64,000 bases of DNA, from NCBI GenBank assembly GCA_037013685.1, contig CM072891.1, positions 2,288,001 through 2,352,000 on the forward strand, given 5' to 3'. A program made the translations under genes and the position numbers. The notes under the pieces were generated by a model. The model searched no databases and was not told the origin of the DNA. It was given only the letters and a program-made list of their open reading frames with translations. The stretch comes from Acridotheres tristis. Its lineage: Eukaryota; Chordata; Aves; Passeriformes; Sturnidae. Below, piece by piece: positions 1 through 14,549 of this stretch (the stretch's first letter is position 1; every line of letters begins with the position of its first letter).

Positions 1-3000
1 CTCAGCTTTTTTGAAAATTATTGTATCAGTAGACATCTCTGTAAGGCTCAGTTACCATATTGATACCTGTTATGCAGAAGTTATCCAGACCTCTAATATT
101 CTCTTCAGAAAAACAATAATTTTGATTTGCAAAATGAACTTAATCTCCAATTTTTATTTCATTAAATCCAGAAAGGCATTCCATTTTGCTGATGAGTTGA
201 TGGTCAGAAACTATGATCATGGTGACCTCAAAGTCTTGAGAATTTCACAATTTTTTTTCTGTACTGATAATTCTACCTAAAAGAGTTCCTTTTCTCACTT
301 ATTCTTTTTACTAATAAACTTTTCCAAGTCTAATGTGAAATAGGTAGATGTAGATTGGAATTAAACTCGGTTGAAACAAAATACTAAGTACTGGACGCTT
401 AAACTGGATTTGATGGTAAAAAAGAAATGTGATGCTCTTATAGTTTTTTTATTTGGGTAATAGACTACTGCAAATAATTCCCCCTGGAGTAATTGTTTTT
501 TAGTAGCTTGAAGAGTTTAACATCTCATTCTGTGACAATAAACATCACAGAGATCTTTCCATGAATGTTGAAGTGTTAATATAAGGAATACATTTTTACA
601 AACTTCTGCATCTACAGCTTCTAATTTCTAACCAGCTTATACCTACTTCTTCTGCCAGTTACTCTGCCCACTAACAATGTCCTACTTTTCTCCACTGGCC
701 AGGTAGAACACATCATTAATTTGAAGGCATCATCTATACTACTTTGTTTTTATTGGCCAAGCAAAAGATACTTTTTTTTCGCCAAGTAGTTTGACATTCT
801 AGCATATTACAGTTGTACTTTTAAGAAAAAAACCTTCCAAAACCATTTCAAACAACATTAATATTACCCTCTCTCCAGGCTAATGTTCCTACCACTATTC
901 ATCATTACCAAATATTTCAGGGTTTCATTTTAAACCAGTGTCCTTCCTGTTTTGATTCCTCATTAAATATGATTAAAAATGGAGGCTTTGATTTCTGCAA
1001 GTGGACTTATCATGTTTCATTTGTATTGAAAGTGAATTTCAAAAATTGATTTCAAGTAAAATGCATGTTGTTTGTAAACCCATGCAGTGTTTTCTAACTT
1101 AGTGTGTGTGTCTAGTGATTATTCCTTAAAATAGATTCTTAATTTTATATGTTACTGAGATAAGGTAATTGGTCTGAAGTCTGTTGAATTGTCCTTCCTT
1201 GCTCCCTGGTGCATTTGTTACTGTTCAGACATAGGTCACCTTTCTGGATTGGTAGATGCATTGAAAATACTTAAAATACATCTTTTCTGTTCTCCAAACC
1301 TACTTTGCAACTTCTCTTAATACTTTTGTAAATGCATCATATTGGTTGAAGAGAAAGCACATTTTGACTATTTATTGCTGGTTTCATGGAAGTTGGAAAT
1401 GATTTGACCTTTCATGATGGTTCAGGAAATTTTTGGAACGGAGAAGATAACTTATGCTATCAATGGGATACTGATGAAATCAAAATTGTCTGTAAAGTTA
1501 TATAATAAAGATGGAGGTGATCAATGCCCAGGTTATTATTTAAGCTGCTTCTTTCCAGAGTTAATGGTTTTTACTACTGCATGTACCTCTTCAGTTGTAG
1601 TATGATATCTCTCCACCTGGAAATTTGGACTTACAAGTGTTTTAAAGAGGTGTCTGTTGCACAGAGCTGTTGGTTGGGACTCCACCTGCTTCTCAACCTG
1701 TGAGCAAACAGAGTTTGATTCTCCTCCCTCAATTGTCCATGGAGCTGAAAATTAAATACCACTCTCTAACAATGATTGTCATTCTTGAATCTGACGTGAA
1801 CACTTGAGAACCATTTCCTCAAATAGTTATGCAATTCATATTTTACAGTCAGTTCAGAACTATGTGCACTCCTTTATTTTTCAATGTACACAGAAACATG
1901 TAGGATGTTCCTGACATGTTCTGTGTTTTGTTTAACTTTTTAAGTGTGTTTTTGGACTCCATAAGGTATGAATTTGAGTCAACATAATATATGTATATGT
2001 ACGTGGTAGTTGCAATACTTTAGGATGCCCTGGACAAGTGAGGGAGACTGTGCTTTGTGGAGCTCATAGAATTCCCAGCTGCATATGGAATTAAAAGGCA
2101 TGTGAGTGGGCTGGAGGATGATAAATTACTTCTACTTGTCAAAAGGGAGATATTTTAATGAAGTTAATCTAAGTTAGCCACCATGAAAACTGTTAGAAAT
2201 TGAAGGCAACTAAGAGAAACTATCAGACTAATTTTAAATTGAAGTAAATGTATATCTCAAAAATTATCAATATTTTATTTATCTAGACCAGAATCTTGAT
2301 GTCTTTTTCAACAATTTTGAAAGGTTTTGAATGTGGAAGTAGTGTTGCAGCTCGAGGTAACATCTATCAGTCTGTAACCACTTTTATTAATAATTTTATG
2401 TAGGTCCAGTCAGAACCATGCTTTGCCTTATTTTACTATGCACATCTGAGAAAAAGAAAAGGATCTAGTACTATATTCTCACTTGCTAGCCCTTTTAGAC
2501 GGTAGGCAGCTAAGATTAGTTTCACCCTTAAATTTGACCTCACCAGAATAAACAGAACAAATTTTGGGGGGAAAACTTTGTAGAAAACAATGCTGCATCT
2601 TTATTCCTATAGCTCCAACTTATAAACAAGGTAGACTAATGCATGTAGGAATAGTCTATTTCCTTCTGCCTCCCCTTGGTGATTTCCTCAGAGTCAGTGT
2701 TATTGCTGTTTCAGAGACTTAGACATGTAAAAATTCTGCCCTTCTTGTTAAGCTTTAGAAGTCAGATTTCTATCCAGACAATGCCAAAATCTGAGATACT
2801 TGAAATAAATAAAAATACTAACTTTCCTGTGCTGGTTTTATGAAAGATGTAGTTTTGAGTTAATATTTGGTTAGTGATTAACAGTTCATTCCTATTAAGC
2901 TCCCTCATAATTTGTTCAAATCCCGGGGGACTAGGAACAACAAGAATATTTAAGCATATGCTTATGTGCATCAGGGTTTTGCAGCCTTCCAATTGCAATA

Positions 3001-6000
3001 GTCAAATAGCCAATAAAATTTAATTGTTAAAAATTATTTTTCTAAACCTGTATATTTTTTTGGGTAATTGCACTTTTGAGATGTACATGCATTCACGTTT
3101 TCTTACTTCTTCTATCATGACAATTATATATAAATATACTTTTAGTGTACTTCTTTTTAAGGCAAAAAAAATTATGGATTAGAAACTGAAGACTTTTGTT
3201 TGGATAACTTTGACCCAAGAAAGTTACTTATGAAATCAGAAAAAAAGCTGGTATAGTACCAACTCCTCAAATATGTGGACTATGATCTCCAGACTTATAG
3301 TGAGGGATTGTTTCAGTGAGTAAGAAACATAACACTACAAATGACTAATGACTCAATTTCAAAAGACAGATTATGTTGATTTACATCACAAAGTATTTAG
3401 CATATTTTTAAAGGGAGATGTTCATATCCAGTTATTGTTCTCCACTAGTGTCTCCAAATTTTCACATAATTTCTTGTGAAACTGTCTGAAGTAAAATCTT
3501 TCTCTTGATATTGAATTATTCTTAGCTGCAACTCTGAATAGTAAATGTAATTCAAGTCAGATTTAATAGATGTGGTTTCTACACCCTACACAAATGTGTG
3601 CAATTAAAGAATACTTTTTCCCCCTCAATCATTTCTTCATGTTTTTGGAAGACTTTGACATGAATGTTCACTTATTTATTTGTCTGTAAAAATGTGACTG
3701 AGTTTCAAGCAAGTTGTATCTACTGTATTATGAAACTTGTGGCAGTGCATTTCATTTTCACGCCCATGCATTTAAAGAGGGTGAGGAAAAAACCAACAGC
3801 AAAAAAATTGTAGAAGGAGACCACCAGCAGTGGAAGCATTTTCTGCAAAAGAAAAGATTCTGTGTGGGAAGGTATTAGATAGTCATTATAAGGCTTTTAT
3901 TTCAATAATTATTATTCAGCCTTTGAAATGTCATTATAGGTCAAAGAGGCAGCTTTTGTTCCAAGTAGAGCAGAATTTAATAAGGAAGGACACAATAGAT
4001 ATGTCAGATGGATAATAAATTGAAATTGTGTCAAATTATACGTTGCTACAAGAATCAGTTATATGATAAGGTTTTGCATGCTCCAGTTTCCAAGTTCACT
4101 AACTCTTGTGTAGCATTTTCACTTGCTTTTCTTTGTTGGAAACACCATGCTGATCTGTCCTATCTAGACCATACTCATTTAGTCATCTGCTTACAGCAAG
4201 AGAGATCAATTATGTATTTTTATTTCATTTGAGTTTTCGTTTCAGGGGATATAGAAAAGGATAAACTTACTGTAACCATATGATGGGTATTTAGCCAGCT
4301 CTTCCATACTTCTCTAAGGACAGATACAGCCTGGTCACCTGCAATCAATCAAAATTTTTGCCACATATTTCTTTGCATTTTACAAGACAAAGGTATATGA
4401 GTACAGAAGGATGGTTGGCTTCAGTTCATGTTGTGTATGATATATGCACTGTTATACTGAAATTTTAATACATGAGGCCTTGTTAAAATTTTGACTCTGA
4501 AGTTAGAGTTTTAGATACGACCATCGCTTTTGCCGGGTAGGACTATTTAGTAACTTTCAGCAACTGCATGGGTCTCATTAGCTCAGATCTCCTGTGAGCT
4601 CCCAATTTCAGGTTTTTGCACGACATTAAAGACGTCATGAAGTTAAAATAGAATTGACAGATTCAATGCTTGAATGTTCAGGAAGAACTTAGGCATAGTT
4701 TGTGTATTTGATTCATCCTACAGACTTCATGCAAAATGAGAATCCATCATACACAAAACTCAGCATGTAATAAAGATGCTCCCATGTGCATGACATTTGT
4801 ATTCCAGCTTATTCTCTATCCCATTTCAGCTCGTTTCATCATGCCAATTTCTAAATACTGTCACAGCTGTCTGGAAAACCCATAATTACCATCAAGGTTG
4901 GCAGTTGCCATTCTTAGAACAGGCTGCTTACAGAATTTTCTTGGCAATAGACATCATAAACAGAAGACAAAGGACAATCTCCTGCCATGACTGCAAAGTT
5001 GCTTGCCACTGGGCTGGCTAGCAGAGACTGTTTTGTTGCACTTTGTTAATTTACTAACATCCTTCAACAGCTAAGTCAAATGAAGAGACCATGTATGTCC
5101 TGGTCTTCCCTGAAGTCCCTGACCATTTGGGTCAATACTTCTTTTTATTTACAGGGGCATGTTTGCTAATTAAAAGGCTTGAGTGTGCATGTATATGGGA
5201 GGAAGGTCTGCACTGAGTCCTCATTACTGAACCTGTTTGTGAGGAGCCTCTACTGGGTTCAATTAGCAGAGCTTTTTTTTAAAATGTCACACCTAATCTA
5301 AGCCCAGGCAGGCAACCACAGGGGTATAATGTATACTGTACCCCAACAACTTTCTTCTCCATTTTGCAATTCCAATTGCAAGAAATTCTTAGTCACTAGA
5401 AGGATTCTGTCCCTGTCCCCTTTATGTTACTAGAAAGGGACTTGAGCAAAAAGTCTGGATTCTATGAGTTTCATTTGGTAAGAGTTGCTAATATACTAGA
5501 AACTATTTTATTCAAGCTGCAAGATCTGAAAGTGTCTGGAAATCTGACCCCAGCCTTTTCAGTCCTCCAATGCTAGCATATATTTTTTCATGTCCATGAG
5601 AATGTGTTATATATTTTCAGTTTACTTTGTAACAGTCCTGTTACTTTGGAAAGAGTCAAACAGATTATTTTGCTTGTTCCTGGGCTTCAGATGGAGCAAA
5701 TACTTTGAATAAATAAAGTATCTGGACACAAGCCATACTTTATTAGATAGAGAGAAGCCTTAATTTACACTACAGTTTGATATGGCTAGTCTTTGCTTCT
5801 ACTGCAGTACTGTTTTGTAAGTAATCCTGGATATTCAAGAGGAAGGTGAGTGGATGGAGAGCAGCTCTTCTTTCAAGGTGTTTTTAAGAGAGTGTAAAGG
5901 TTGAGATGACCAAGTGAGGCTTTGTGGCAAAACAGAGGAAAAAGTTACTTCAGCTAATTTGAATTATTAGCCTTCAGTGTTATCAGTGATGCAAAAAGAA

Positions 6001-8944
6001 TAGATAGATTGTCTCTAAAGTTGATGCACCAGCTTGCTAAGTACTGGCCTCTGAGTGTCAGGAGGCTGAGTGGAGCAGAACTGCATTACAGCTAGAATGA
6101 AGCTAACTTACTTGTGTTCTCTGAGCAGTTAAGTCAGGAACCATAAAATAGTTCACAGAACTGTAAAACAAAGATGGAAATCCCAAGTGTGTTTATCTCA
6201 CCCAACAATAATATCTGATGTTGGATGAGATTAATTTTCTGGACAACATCTTTTATATCTTACAATATTAATCAATACTAAGAGCAGTAAGATGTTATGT
6301 GCCTACTAGAGATGAAAATCATCAAAGGCCACTTACTGTGTAAAGAACACAAGTATAAAAAGGGAGTGACAGTCACTCTGATCTGTTTGAAATTATTACC
6401 CGATAGTGTTGATAATTATTATTAGCTGAAGTTGTACATTTTTCCTATCCTTAAAGTTACCTATGATGCTTGAAGACTGTTGGTTAGAAAATATCATATA
6501 GAGATCAACGAGGAGAGTAATATGCACGTTTTTTTCTTGCTTTTCTTCTTGAAAGAACAGGAGACATGACCTTTCTGAAAAGATTTTTCTCATGAATTGC
6601 ATAAATGATAAGCAAATGAAATTCTCTAAGTCCTTATTTTGTCATAATACTGATTGCTAAATACCTTCTTTCCTGATATCTCTCTTTAGAGTAAAAATCT
6701 TTTTCTTGCTTTGAAATCAGGGTATTGTTTCTCTCTCTACCCACCCCCTTTAACTCCTTCAGGGTTTTGTTGTCTTTTAAGAAGAGAAACCAATATTAGT
6801 TAATTTTGACGTCCTTTTAATTAAAATTATCTTACTGGTATTTAAATTTCTCTGATTTTGAATGAAATATTTTCTTATGTCATGTATGCACTTTTACCAA
6901 AAAATTACATTCAATTTTCTCATTCTTCAAAACACTCTCATTTTGTCAAAAATGAGTGGGAGCATAACTGTAAAATGTAAGCCTCGTGCTTTCAATTGTG
7001 CTTGAGACAAAGAGCACAGTTAAGACATGTAGATTCTAGTTAGGGTGAGATTTGAATTTCAATTTCAGAATTTTTTGATAGCAAGGAATATGAATTTTTA
7101 CAATCAACATAATTGCCATCAGAAAAAAAAATGCAGTACTTTCTACGTCACCAAAATTAAAGTTCTTCCTATTTTTTGCCCTGTAAATATGTTTTTGTGC
7201 AACTTTACCTTGAAAAATGCTGAACTTGATTCTCCTGAGTTGCTTAGTTAAAAGACCTTTTAGAAATGGCTACTTATAGTCTAGAAATAAATACGAATTG
7301 CTGCATTATAGTATAGCAACTGTGACAATTTTTGAGTTTGTATCTGCAGAATGTTTACATTACATCACTTGTGTTGTTTCACTCCAGCTAGCATCCTTCC
7401 AAAAACCCAACATACAACACTCGACTGCTCCTTATTTCAGTGCTTTTAATAACAATCTGACTTTCAAAAACAGTCACAAATTCACCAACTGTCTCGCTAT
7501 GTATTTTCTAAATCATAGTGAAGCAAAGTTGTTCTTAGAGTTACATATGAGTAAAAAAAATTCGAATTAATATATTTTCCTACTATATTATCTAGTAGTA
7601 TTCACTACAGGAAGAACATTTCCTATAAAAAGTATAATTTGCTTAGCAGTTCTGGTATGACCCAAATAACCCCATTCATTTCACAGAAACAGTTTTAGAG
7701 GCTATATTGCATTATTCATTAATGTTGTGGATAACAACTTCAACCTCAGGACTGTTGAGCCAGCACTTTCATGAGCAGTAAATTCCCTGAGGGAGGGAAT
7801 GAAAAAAATTGTCCCTACCCTGAGGTTTGAAAAATAGTCTTCACTACAGGAAGAGTTGGCTGAGGGGTTGTGTCTAATGAGAGGAAATTCTCTGAGATGA
7901 TAATCATCCCCTGGAACAATTTTGGAAACCTGAAGCTCCTCTATAAGACTGATATAAAAAAATTTGTTAATCCTCCCATTCCATGACATGCTTATGTTCA
8001 CTCCTTCGGACACCCTGAAAATGCAACTCATGCTGAGAGAGGGAATTTCTTTTGTCTTTTTAGACCTGACGTTCTGAAGGAAGCACAAGAGGTGGTTTCC
8101 TTACTAAAGAGGATGCTGTATATGTGAGCAAGAGCAAAATATTTGAGATGAGTATTTAGGGAGAGACAGTGAATAGTTCATCTCTTTCCCACACCAACAG
8201 ACAGGATTAAACCACTGTAAACTCCTCCACTAAGCTGATCTTGTCATACTGACACTATAGTGTTTTGCTGTTTGATTATTTTACAAGGGGCAAGACTGGG
8301 ATTTAAGCTAACACTGATCAGGCCCAGTCATTGGTCTTTAAGAATATGAACTGTTCTTGCCTCTTACTCTTACAAAGAATGTGCTTTTGTAAGGTAGTAA
8401 TATTGTTCACTTCCTTGCTATTCACTTTTTTAGTTTCTATAGGGCGTTTTTCCATAATGTCCTCAGAAGTAACATCTGTTCATATTCTTATCAGAAATTC
8501 ATGAGTATCTTGTGACAAATTCAGGTTACAAAATTATTACAGTGAAACTTTCATTTAATGCAAAAAGTTTGTCATGTCAAGGCTAGGGATTAATATTTCT
8601 CTTCTCATATGTTTCTATATACTAGAAATAATGAGTTTGATTTTGATGTCTTTTTCAGCAACAAAAATTAAATCCTTTCCCTTGTAATCAAAGGAAAAAT
8701 CAGGATAAGATATAGAATCAGGAATTACATGGTTTTGTTCTGAAGAGCAGTGAAACATGCAGACAGATTGACAGTAATATGTGCTGCTCTAATTTTTTGG
8801 AGGCATGAATTATTCAGGTGGTATACAGCATGTATTAAAAATAATTGAAATGTAAGCAGTATTGGAACTATATCCAGCATGCCTCAATAGTTCTAAATGT
8901 TTGAAAATAGAGACTATGAGACCTTTCTGATCCTTATTTCACAA
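1..8944. other. AT-rich noncoding DNA, no gene seen
   Basis: This stretch is AT-rich and CpG-poor with stops in all frames. The longest open frame is 128 codons on the minus strand at 7702-8088. It has no recognisable motif, low-complexity composition, and starts and ends without gene context, so I leave it out as chance. No microsatellite of note and no clear CR1 piece was found. I see no RNA gene. It could be intron or intergenic; the sequence alone does not tell. Confidence 0.6.
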
Positions 8945-9020
8945 TTGCAGATTAAGACGGGCCTCAGGATATCATCAGGTTCAATGTCCTGCTCAAAGCA
9001 GGATTAGCATTAAACATATC
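8945..9020 (-). mobile_element. Degenerate CR1 LINE 3' end
   Basis: Read on the minus strand, this carries the typical CR1 3'-terminal wording. On the plus strand it reads as the reverse of a CR1 tail: a block like 'ggcctcaggatatcatcagg' followed by 'tcctgctcaaagcagg', which corresponds to the usual 'ctgctcaaagcagg' just upstream of the 3' terminal repeat. CR1 copies are normally cut short at the 5' end, which fits a short 3' remnant. Many substitutions suggest an old copy. The exact 5' limit is unclear because similarity fades into 9021-9230. Confidence 0.6.
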
Positions 9021-12000
9021 AACTGGTGTAATACTGAAGACTCGATTTTAGAAAACACTAAATAATATGTCCCCGGGGAAAGGAAGAGTTCAAATGGATC
9101 CTTCTGCTGTTGTATGCCACTATCTGCAGGTTCCAAGCCCAGCCACATAGGATGTGCTGTCAAGGCAGATGCTGAACCAACATGAGTGGTGCTGCTGGCA
9201 GTAAGCAACCATCACCAGCAAAGATGGCCAAGTTTTTTCTAATTTCTATTCTTCAGCTTAAGAATGGTGAACAAAATCAGAGAGATAATGACTGACATTT
9301 TGAAAAACTAATAGGATAATCGAATTGACTAGAATGTGAGTATCTCCAATACCTACAGATCAGTGTGCCAACTTATGCAGCTCAGGTGAATTTTTCCACA
9401 AAAACAGGTCACAACATCTGTGGAAAATCACTGAGTGTACAAGATTGACTACTGTTTAGTGAAATTGTCAGGGAAGAGGAAGAAAGTAAAGTAGTAGTAG
9501 CTCTCTAATAGCTGGAGAAATGAAACAATTTAGGAAAAAGCAGAATTTAATTTAGTGATGAGTATTTCTGTGAAACATACAGAACTTGAAATAGGATTGA
9601 TACTGGATGTCATGCTTGGAGATTTATTGATGTATTGAATAGGTTGAAAATATTTTTATTCTTTATAAATGCAAGTTTAAATACAAGAAACAGTGATAAT
9701 TTTGGTTCTTTATCTTTCAAACATCACAGAATCAGTGTCTTGAAATTTAGGCCTCTTCAAATTTGACTTTGTGGGTATTTTTAGGAATGTAAGGAATTAG
9801 GAATTTAAGAATGTTAGTCAAAAGAGCTATATTTAAATTCCTAAGAATTTGATATAAACAAGAGTTGAATGAACTGTAAACAACCTGTAAAACAAACAGG
9901 AAAAAAATCTTGCCAGTAATGTACAAGTAAATAGTCAATTATTTAAATAATCTATTCCTCTGTTTTAGAGTAAAAATTCAAGATAAAATCTTAGGATTTT
10001 ATCAAATTGAAAGAATCTCTTGAATGAATTAGTTTTTTATTTTTGGCTATTTCATGCTTACTTGTGAAGTTTTCCTGAGATTTACCTCTAGAATGAAGCA
10101 GTCTAGAACTCCAGAAAGCTACAGCCTTATTGTACTTGTGGAACAAGTCATTCACTTCTGAATAAAAAAAATTTCCTCTAATCCACTAACATTATACATC
10201 CCCATAGTTTTTAATTCAATGATTTGCAAATCAAGACAGAACCTAGAACTCTCAGGCTTCTGACTTTCCTTCCTCTTTCATTCCTTTGCATTCAGATTGG
10301 CTCCATCCTGCTTCAGTACCCAAAAGTGGGAGGTGAAAGCTCAGTAAAACGTTTTGCGTTGGAAGGTGATTCTTCCTATTTTAATCCTAAATTTTAATTT
10401 CAAAATGTCTTTCCGATATTTTCTAATATGGTCATTCCCCACATGACCCTTACAAGCATTCTTCCCACTCTTTCAGATTATTGAAGAGCATTTGGTGAGT
10501 GTTTACCCCTCTTTATGATTCAGCTCAGGTATTTAGCTTCTGTGAATTTTGTTTGGTTGGGTTTGTCTGTCTTGAATGTTTTGCAATACCAGCTGCCTGT
10601 ATGAGAATTTACCCAATACTAAATTCCTGTAGTGTTCAATTCCTGTTCTTCAGGTAGTGTTGTCTTAGGGCTAGATTAAGCAGTATCTGCCTGAATTAGC
10701 TGTTGCTTGACTTTTTGCTTTTATGATTTGCATTAAAAGGAAGACAAAACAAGGTTGCAACAACATCAGGTGTTCATTGTTACTCATTGAATGTTTAAAA
10801 CACAAGAGAGCAACTTATATGATTAATTTCAAGTGTATGTGGGTGGTGCAGTCCTCGTGTTTATTGTAACAATCTAAGAAATAATTACTGAGTTTCAAAC
10901 TGGACAGGACTGAATTATTTCCAAGAAAATGCAAAGCATGAACTACACAAAGGATACAATAGATCCCATTTGCCACTTTTCTTTGTCTTTCCAGAGGTAA
11001 TAGACACTTTGTCTGCTTTGTGTGGTTAAATTAATGCACTACAGCTAGCCAAACAGCCTAATATGTTTATTTACAGAAATACAGTCATTTACACATTTAA
11101 TGTGTGAAAATATGACTTTTGTGATGATGTTGAGTATATAAAACATTTCTTCAAAACCAGCTCTGCTTATCCTGCCCCACTTCATATAGTGAAATATTCA
11201 CTTTGGGAGACACAGAACTCACAATATGCTTTAGGCACTCAGAGATACATTTGAAAATTCACGCTTACACAACCACACTTCAGGATCTAGATTGTGAGCT
11301 AAATATTACCAAAATCAAACTCACAAGTAGAACAAGATTTTGGGTACAGTTAATATTTATTGCAAAGCAAGAGACTTCCTTTGCATGAGACTTTTTATAT
11401 CTAAGGCAAAACAGTGCCATTTTAATACAAAAACTTATAAACTAGCAGCAAGTTTAGCAATAGTGAATGCTTAAATGTCCTATAATCAACACTAGGTTTG
11501 GTGTGAGGGTTTTTTGGTATTAATTTCTGTGAAATGTAATCTTTGAAACAAGTATTAAAATTCTATGTGTTGGTAACTTTAAGAGCAAGAGCTGACTTGA
11601 TAGACTTAAGGTTGTTATCCTTATGCCTTGTACGTGTGTGAAAATGGGATGGGAAGGATAAAAGGTTATCATAGTTTTGCATATAAGCATGTCAGGATAA
11701 TTCTTATATCTGAAGTACAAGCACAAGAGTTGCCACAAATATAATACAGCTGTTATACTCTGGTTTTACTGGTAAACTTTGGCCTACAGAAATGCTTTAG
11801 ATTCATCCTCAAATTCTATTGAACAATTTAGTTACACAACAGAGAGAAGATTTGGCCCTCCAAGCACAAGCAACTTCAGTTATAGTGCCCCAACTAACTT
11901 TCACTCAGCTCAAAAAAAAAGAAAAAACAACATAATTATACTATTCTTCCAATTTAGACTCATCTGTTTTAGTACATTGAAACCCAACTACAATCAAAAC

Positions 12001-14549
12001 CCCCTTCCCACACTCAAGAAGTCCAACAGCAGGTATTGCAGTAGGAACTAATCAGCACATTGCTTCAAGCAGTGATGTGCTTCAGCCTTTTCTGATCTCA
12101 GTTATAGATCATATTTTCAGATTACTTTTACTGGGGAAATTTAATTGATGGTCCTGAAGTCCTTTGAAGAGAATTTTATTGTTCAAATATGGAAAAGCTG
12201 TCTTCATGTTGCCAGGTGGCATGAAAGGGTTGCCCTTAACCTTGCAGCCTGCTAAGCAATGGAACAGAAGATAATTTAAAAGGAGCTTGAAACAGATTAC
12301 TTCTGCTCTTAATATGAAGGCTCAATTAGCTATGTCATCCACCTGCAGACAGTTCTGTTCTTTTGCACAATCAGCAAATTATTTTTTCCAGGACATTGTA
12401 TCAACAGTTGGGAATAGCCACCTCCAATTTTGGGCTTAGTATAAACTTCTATAGTTATTGCAAAAGATTAATTTGACTCCTTTTGGATAACAGAAATTAT
12501 TTTTGCAAATTCTATGGAAGCTTCCTGCATTTCATTTACCAAGCCACTTTATTTTTTGTCTTACCAGCAATAAAAACCACAATGCTGTTTTTCATCTTTA
12601 AGATATCTGAATGCCAAATATACTTGTTTGCTTGAGGAGGACTCTTTCAACAGCAATAAGACTTAGTGGACTTGGATAGATGGGCTTTTTTTCAGCATTC
12701 AGCAGAGGAACTTGAACTGCCTGCATCTGTCTCATATAGGCCATATGCAGTAAACCACAGTGTCTAACACCTCCTGGTGTTAGGATTAAGGGAAAAATAT
12801 TTAATTTGATGCAGAGGCACGTATGTCATGATTTCTGCTGTAACTTCTACCTGCTCCCAAGGGTGCACGCTACATGTATGGCATAGCACGCAAATAATTT
12901 AATTGTGTCAACAAAATATGGTGATGTTTGTTTAAAACAAAAAATAATTTTGGAATAAAATTGATTAGTTGATGGTTATTTCACCATCACTCTGATAGAC
13001 AGAAAGACAAAATGATTTTGTTTAGTCTTGGAAAAGGGTGAAGAATTCTGGAGAGACCAGGGCAAATACACAGAACATAAACTTGTATTAGTCTTTCTGT
13101 TTAGTGAATCAATAAAACAACAGGGAAGTCTGAAGAGTAACCCAGACCATCTATCACAGTGGATTTGTGCTCCTATTCTCACTGCCTTGTAAACAAGTGC
13201 CTCTAGCATTCTAGTGCCCAGAAGCATCCAAGACAGAAGGACAGAAATAGTTTTCAGTTTGCAGATGTACTGCCAATAACAAAAATAAGGGAAAATGAGA
13301 ATTTAGCAAGCAGCTTCCCAGAATCTCCAAACTAGAGCGTACTAAAATTCCCGGGTGACAACTCATGTAGTACGAAGATAATTCTTTGCTGTATGAGCTA
13401 ATGAAGAGTGTATTTTATGCAGAATGCTAATAGAGTAACATAAGGGAGAAGATATAGCTTAGATTTTAATAAGTTGGCAAATAAAATCAGGTAAGAAAAT
13501 ACGATTATGTCAATAATGGAAGCTTGATTTTTCTCAATCAGAAATCAGAGCAGGAATCACAGATACAGCACTGTGAGAAAACCTGACACTGATCATAATT
13601 CTACATGAGTGGATTTGTAATATTTTTAAATCCATAAGTGATGAGTTGTAATTAGTTAGATAAGATGGGTTATGAAAAAGTAATTAATCTACTCAAACAG
13701 ATCAAATTACTATTGCTTTTCACTTTTTTTGTGTAAATTGTGCGCTAGTTCTCTTTCAAGCAACACAATAGCAATAAAATAAACTGTAACAGGGGTGAAA
13801 AAAAAGGGGGGGAAGAGCAAGAGCTATGCTGATAAGAAAGAAAATGCTGCTCAGAAGCATAAATTGCTTCTACTGCTTCCTTGAAGAGGCAAGTGTCTAT
13901 GTGACCATAGATTCCTCCTTGCTACAGATTGGGTAATGTGCACTTTACACACAATCAATTCTTTGGTCTTGAGGGTGAGCTGTATTTTTCATGACAATAC
14001 CCTGAAAAAATCATGGACGATGATGTTGCATGTGACAATGAAGAGTGAACACATGTGACAATGCAGTGGTTAGGGAGCAAAGGTGCACTCAAAATGAATG
14101 ACACATTAACTGTATGTGGAAAAGTCACCAGCTGCTTCATTCCTGCTTTTAATCCAGTGAGGCTGACAAGACCAAAAATAATTGTGAAATTAAGATGCTT
14201 AGTAGTCTACATGTACTGAATTATGGCTCTAATTCCAATTCCTTGTGGTCAAATTATCCTTACCATATCTTCCACCCTTGCTGGTGGATTACCACTGTTC
14301 TGCTGAAGGGCTGGGGAGTCTGTATGCAACTGATACATTTTAAGGAAAACTGCAAAGATAACGTGCAAAGACACTTTGGTCCAGAGCATATGAAAATGAA
14401 GAGACCCCCTTTCTTTTTGTGCTAATCTTGTATACACCTTACTTGTAATTTTTTTTCACTTCTGCTTCCACCCTCCCCTCCCATCTATGAAATCAAATCA
14501 GTCACTTTCTGTTCATTGCAAGCTGCCAAGAGATCTCTAACTAGAAAAT
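9021..14549. other. Mostly AT-rich noncoding DNA
   Basis: No gene is seen. 9080-9230 is somewhat richer in GC and is not identified; it could belong to the neighbouring CR1 remnant. A weak CTCF-like core lies at 12209-12221. A perfect 8-bp hairpin at 12764-12783 is compatible with chance in a window this size. Remaining open frames are short and have no recognisable features. Confidence 0.55.
12209..12221 (+). promoter_or_regulatory. Weak CTCF-like motif
   Basis: The stretch 'ttgccaggtggca' matches the AGGTGGCA half of the CTCF core but differs at about three of the five bases before it. There is no CpG enrichment around it. It may be chance. Confidence 0.15.

Noticed and set aside
1140..1265. 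Faint similarity to an avian interspersed repeat ('ttggtctgaagt', 'ccttccttgctccctgg')
   Set aside because: Too diverged to place by eye; could be chance.
2910..2930. tRNA B-box-like 'gttcaaatcccggg'
   Set aside because: The bases before it do not pair as a T stem and no A box, D arm or anticodon arm lies upstream.
7702..8088. 128-residue minus-strand frame
   Set aside because: No motif, no context, and length within chance for a 64 kb window.
12764..12783. Perfect 8-bp hairpin with loop tcct
   Set aside because: About one such hairpin is expected by chance in a window this long; no longer precursor-like fold seen around it.
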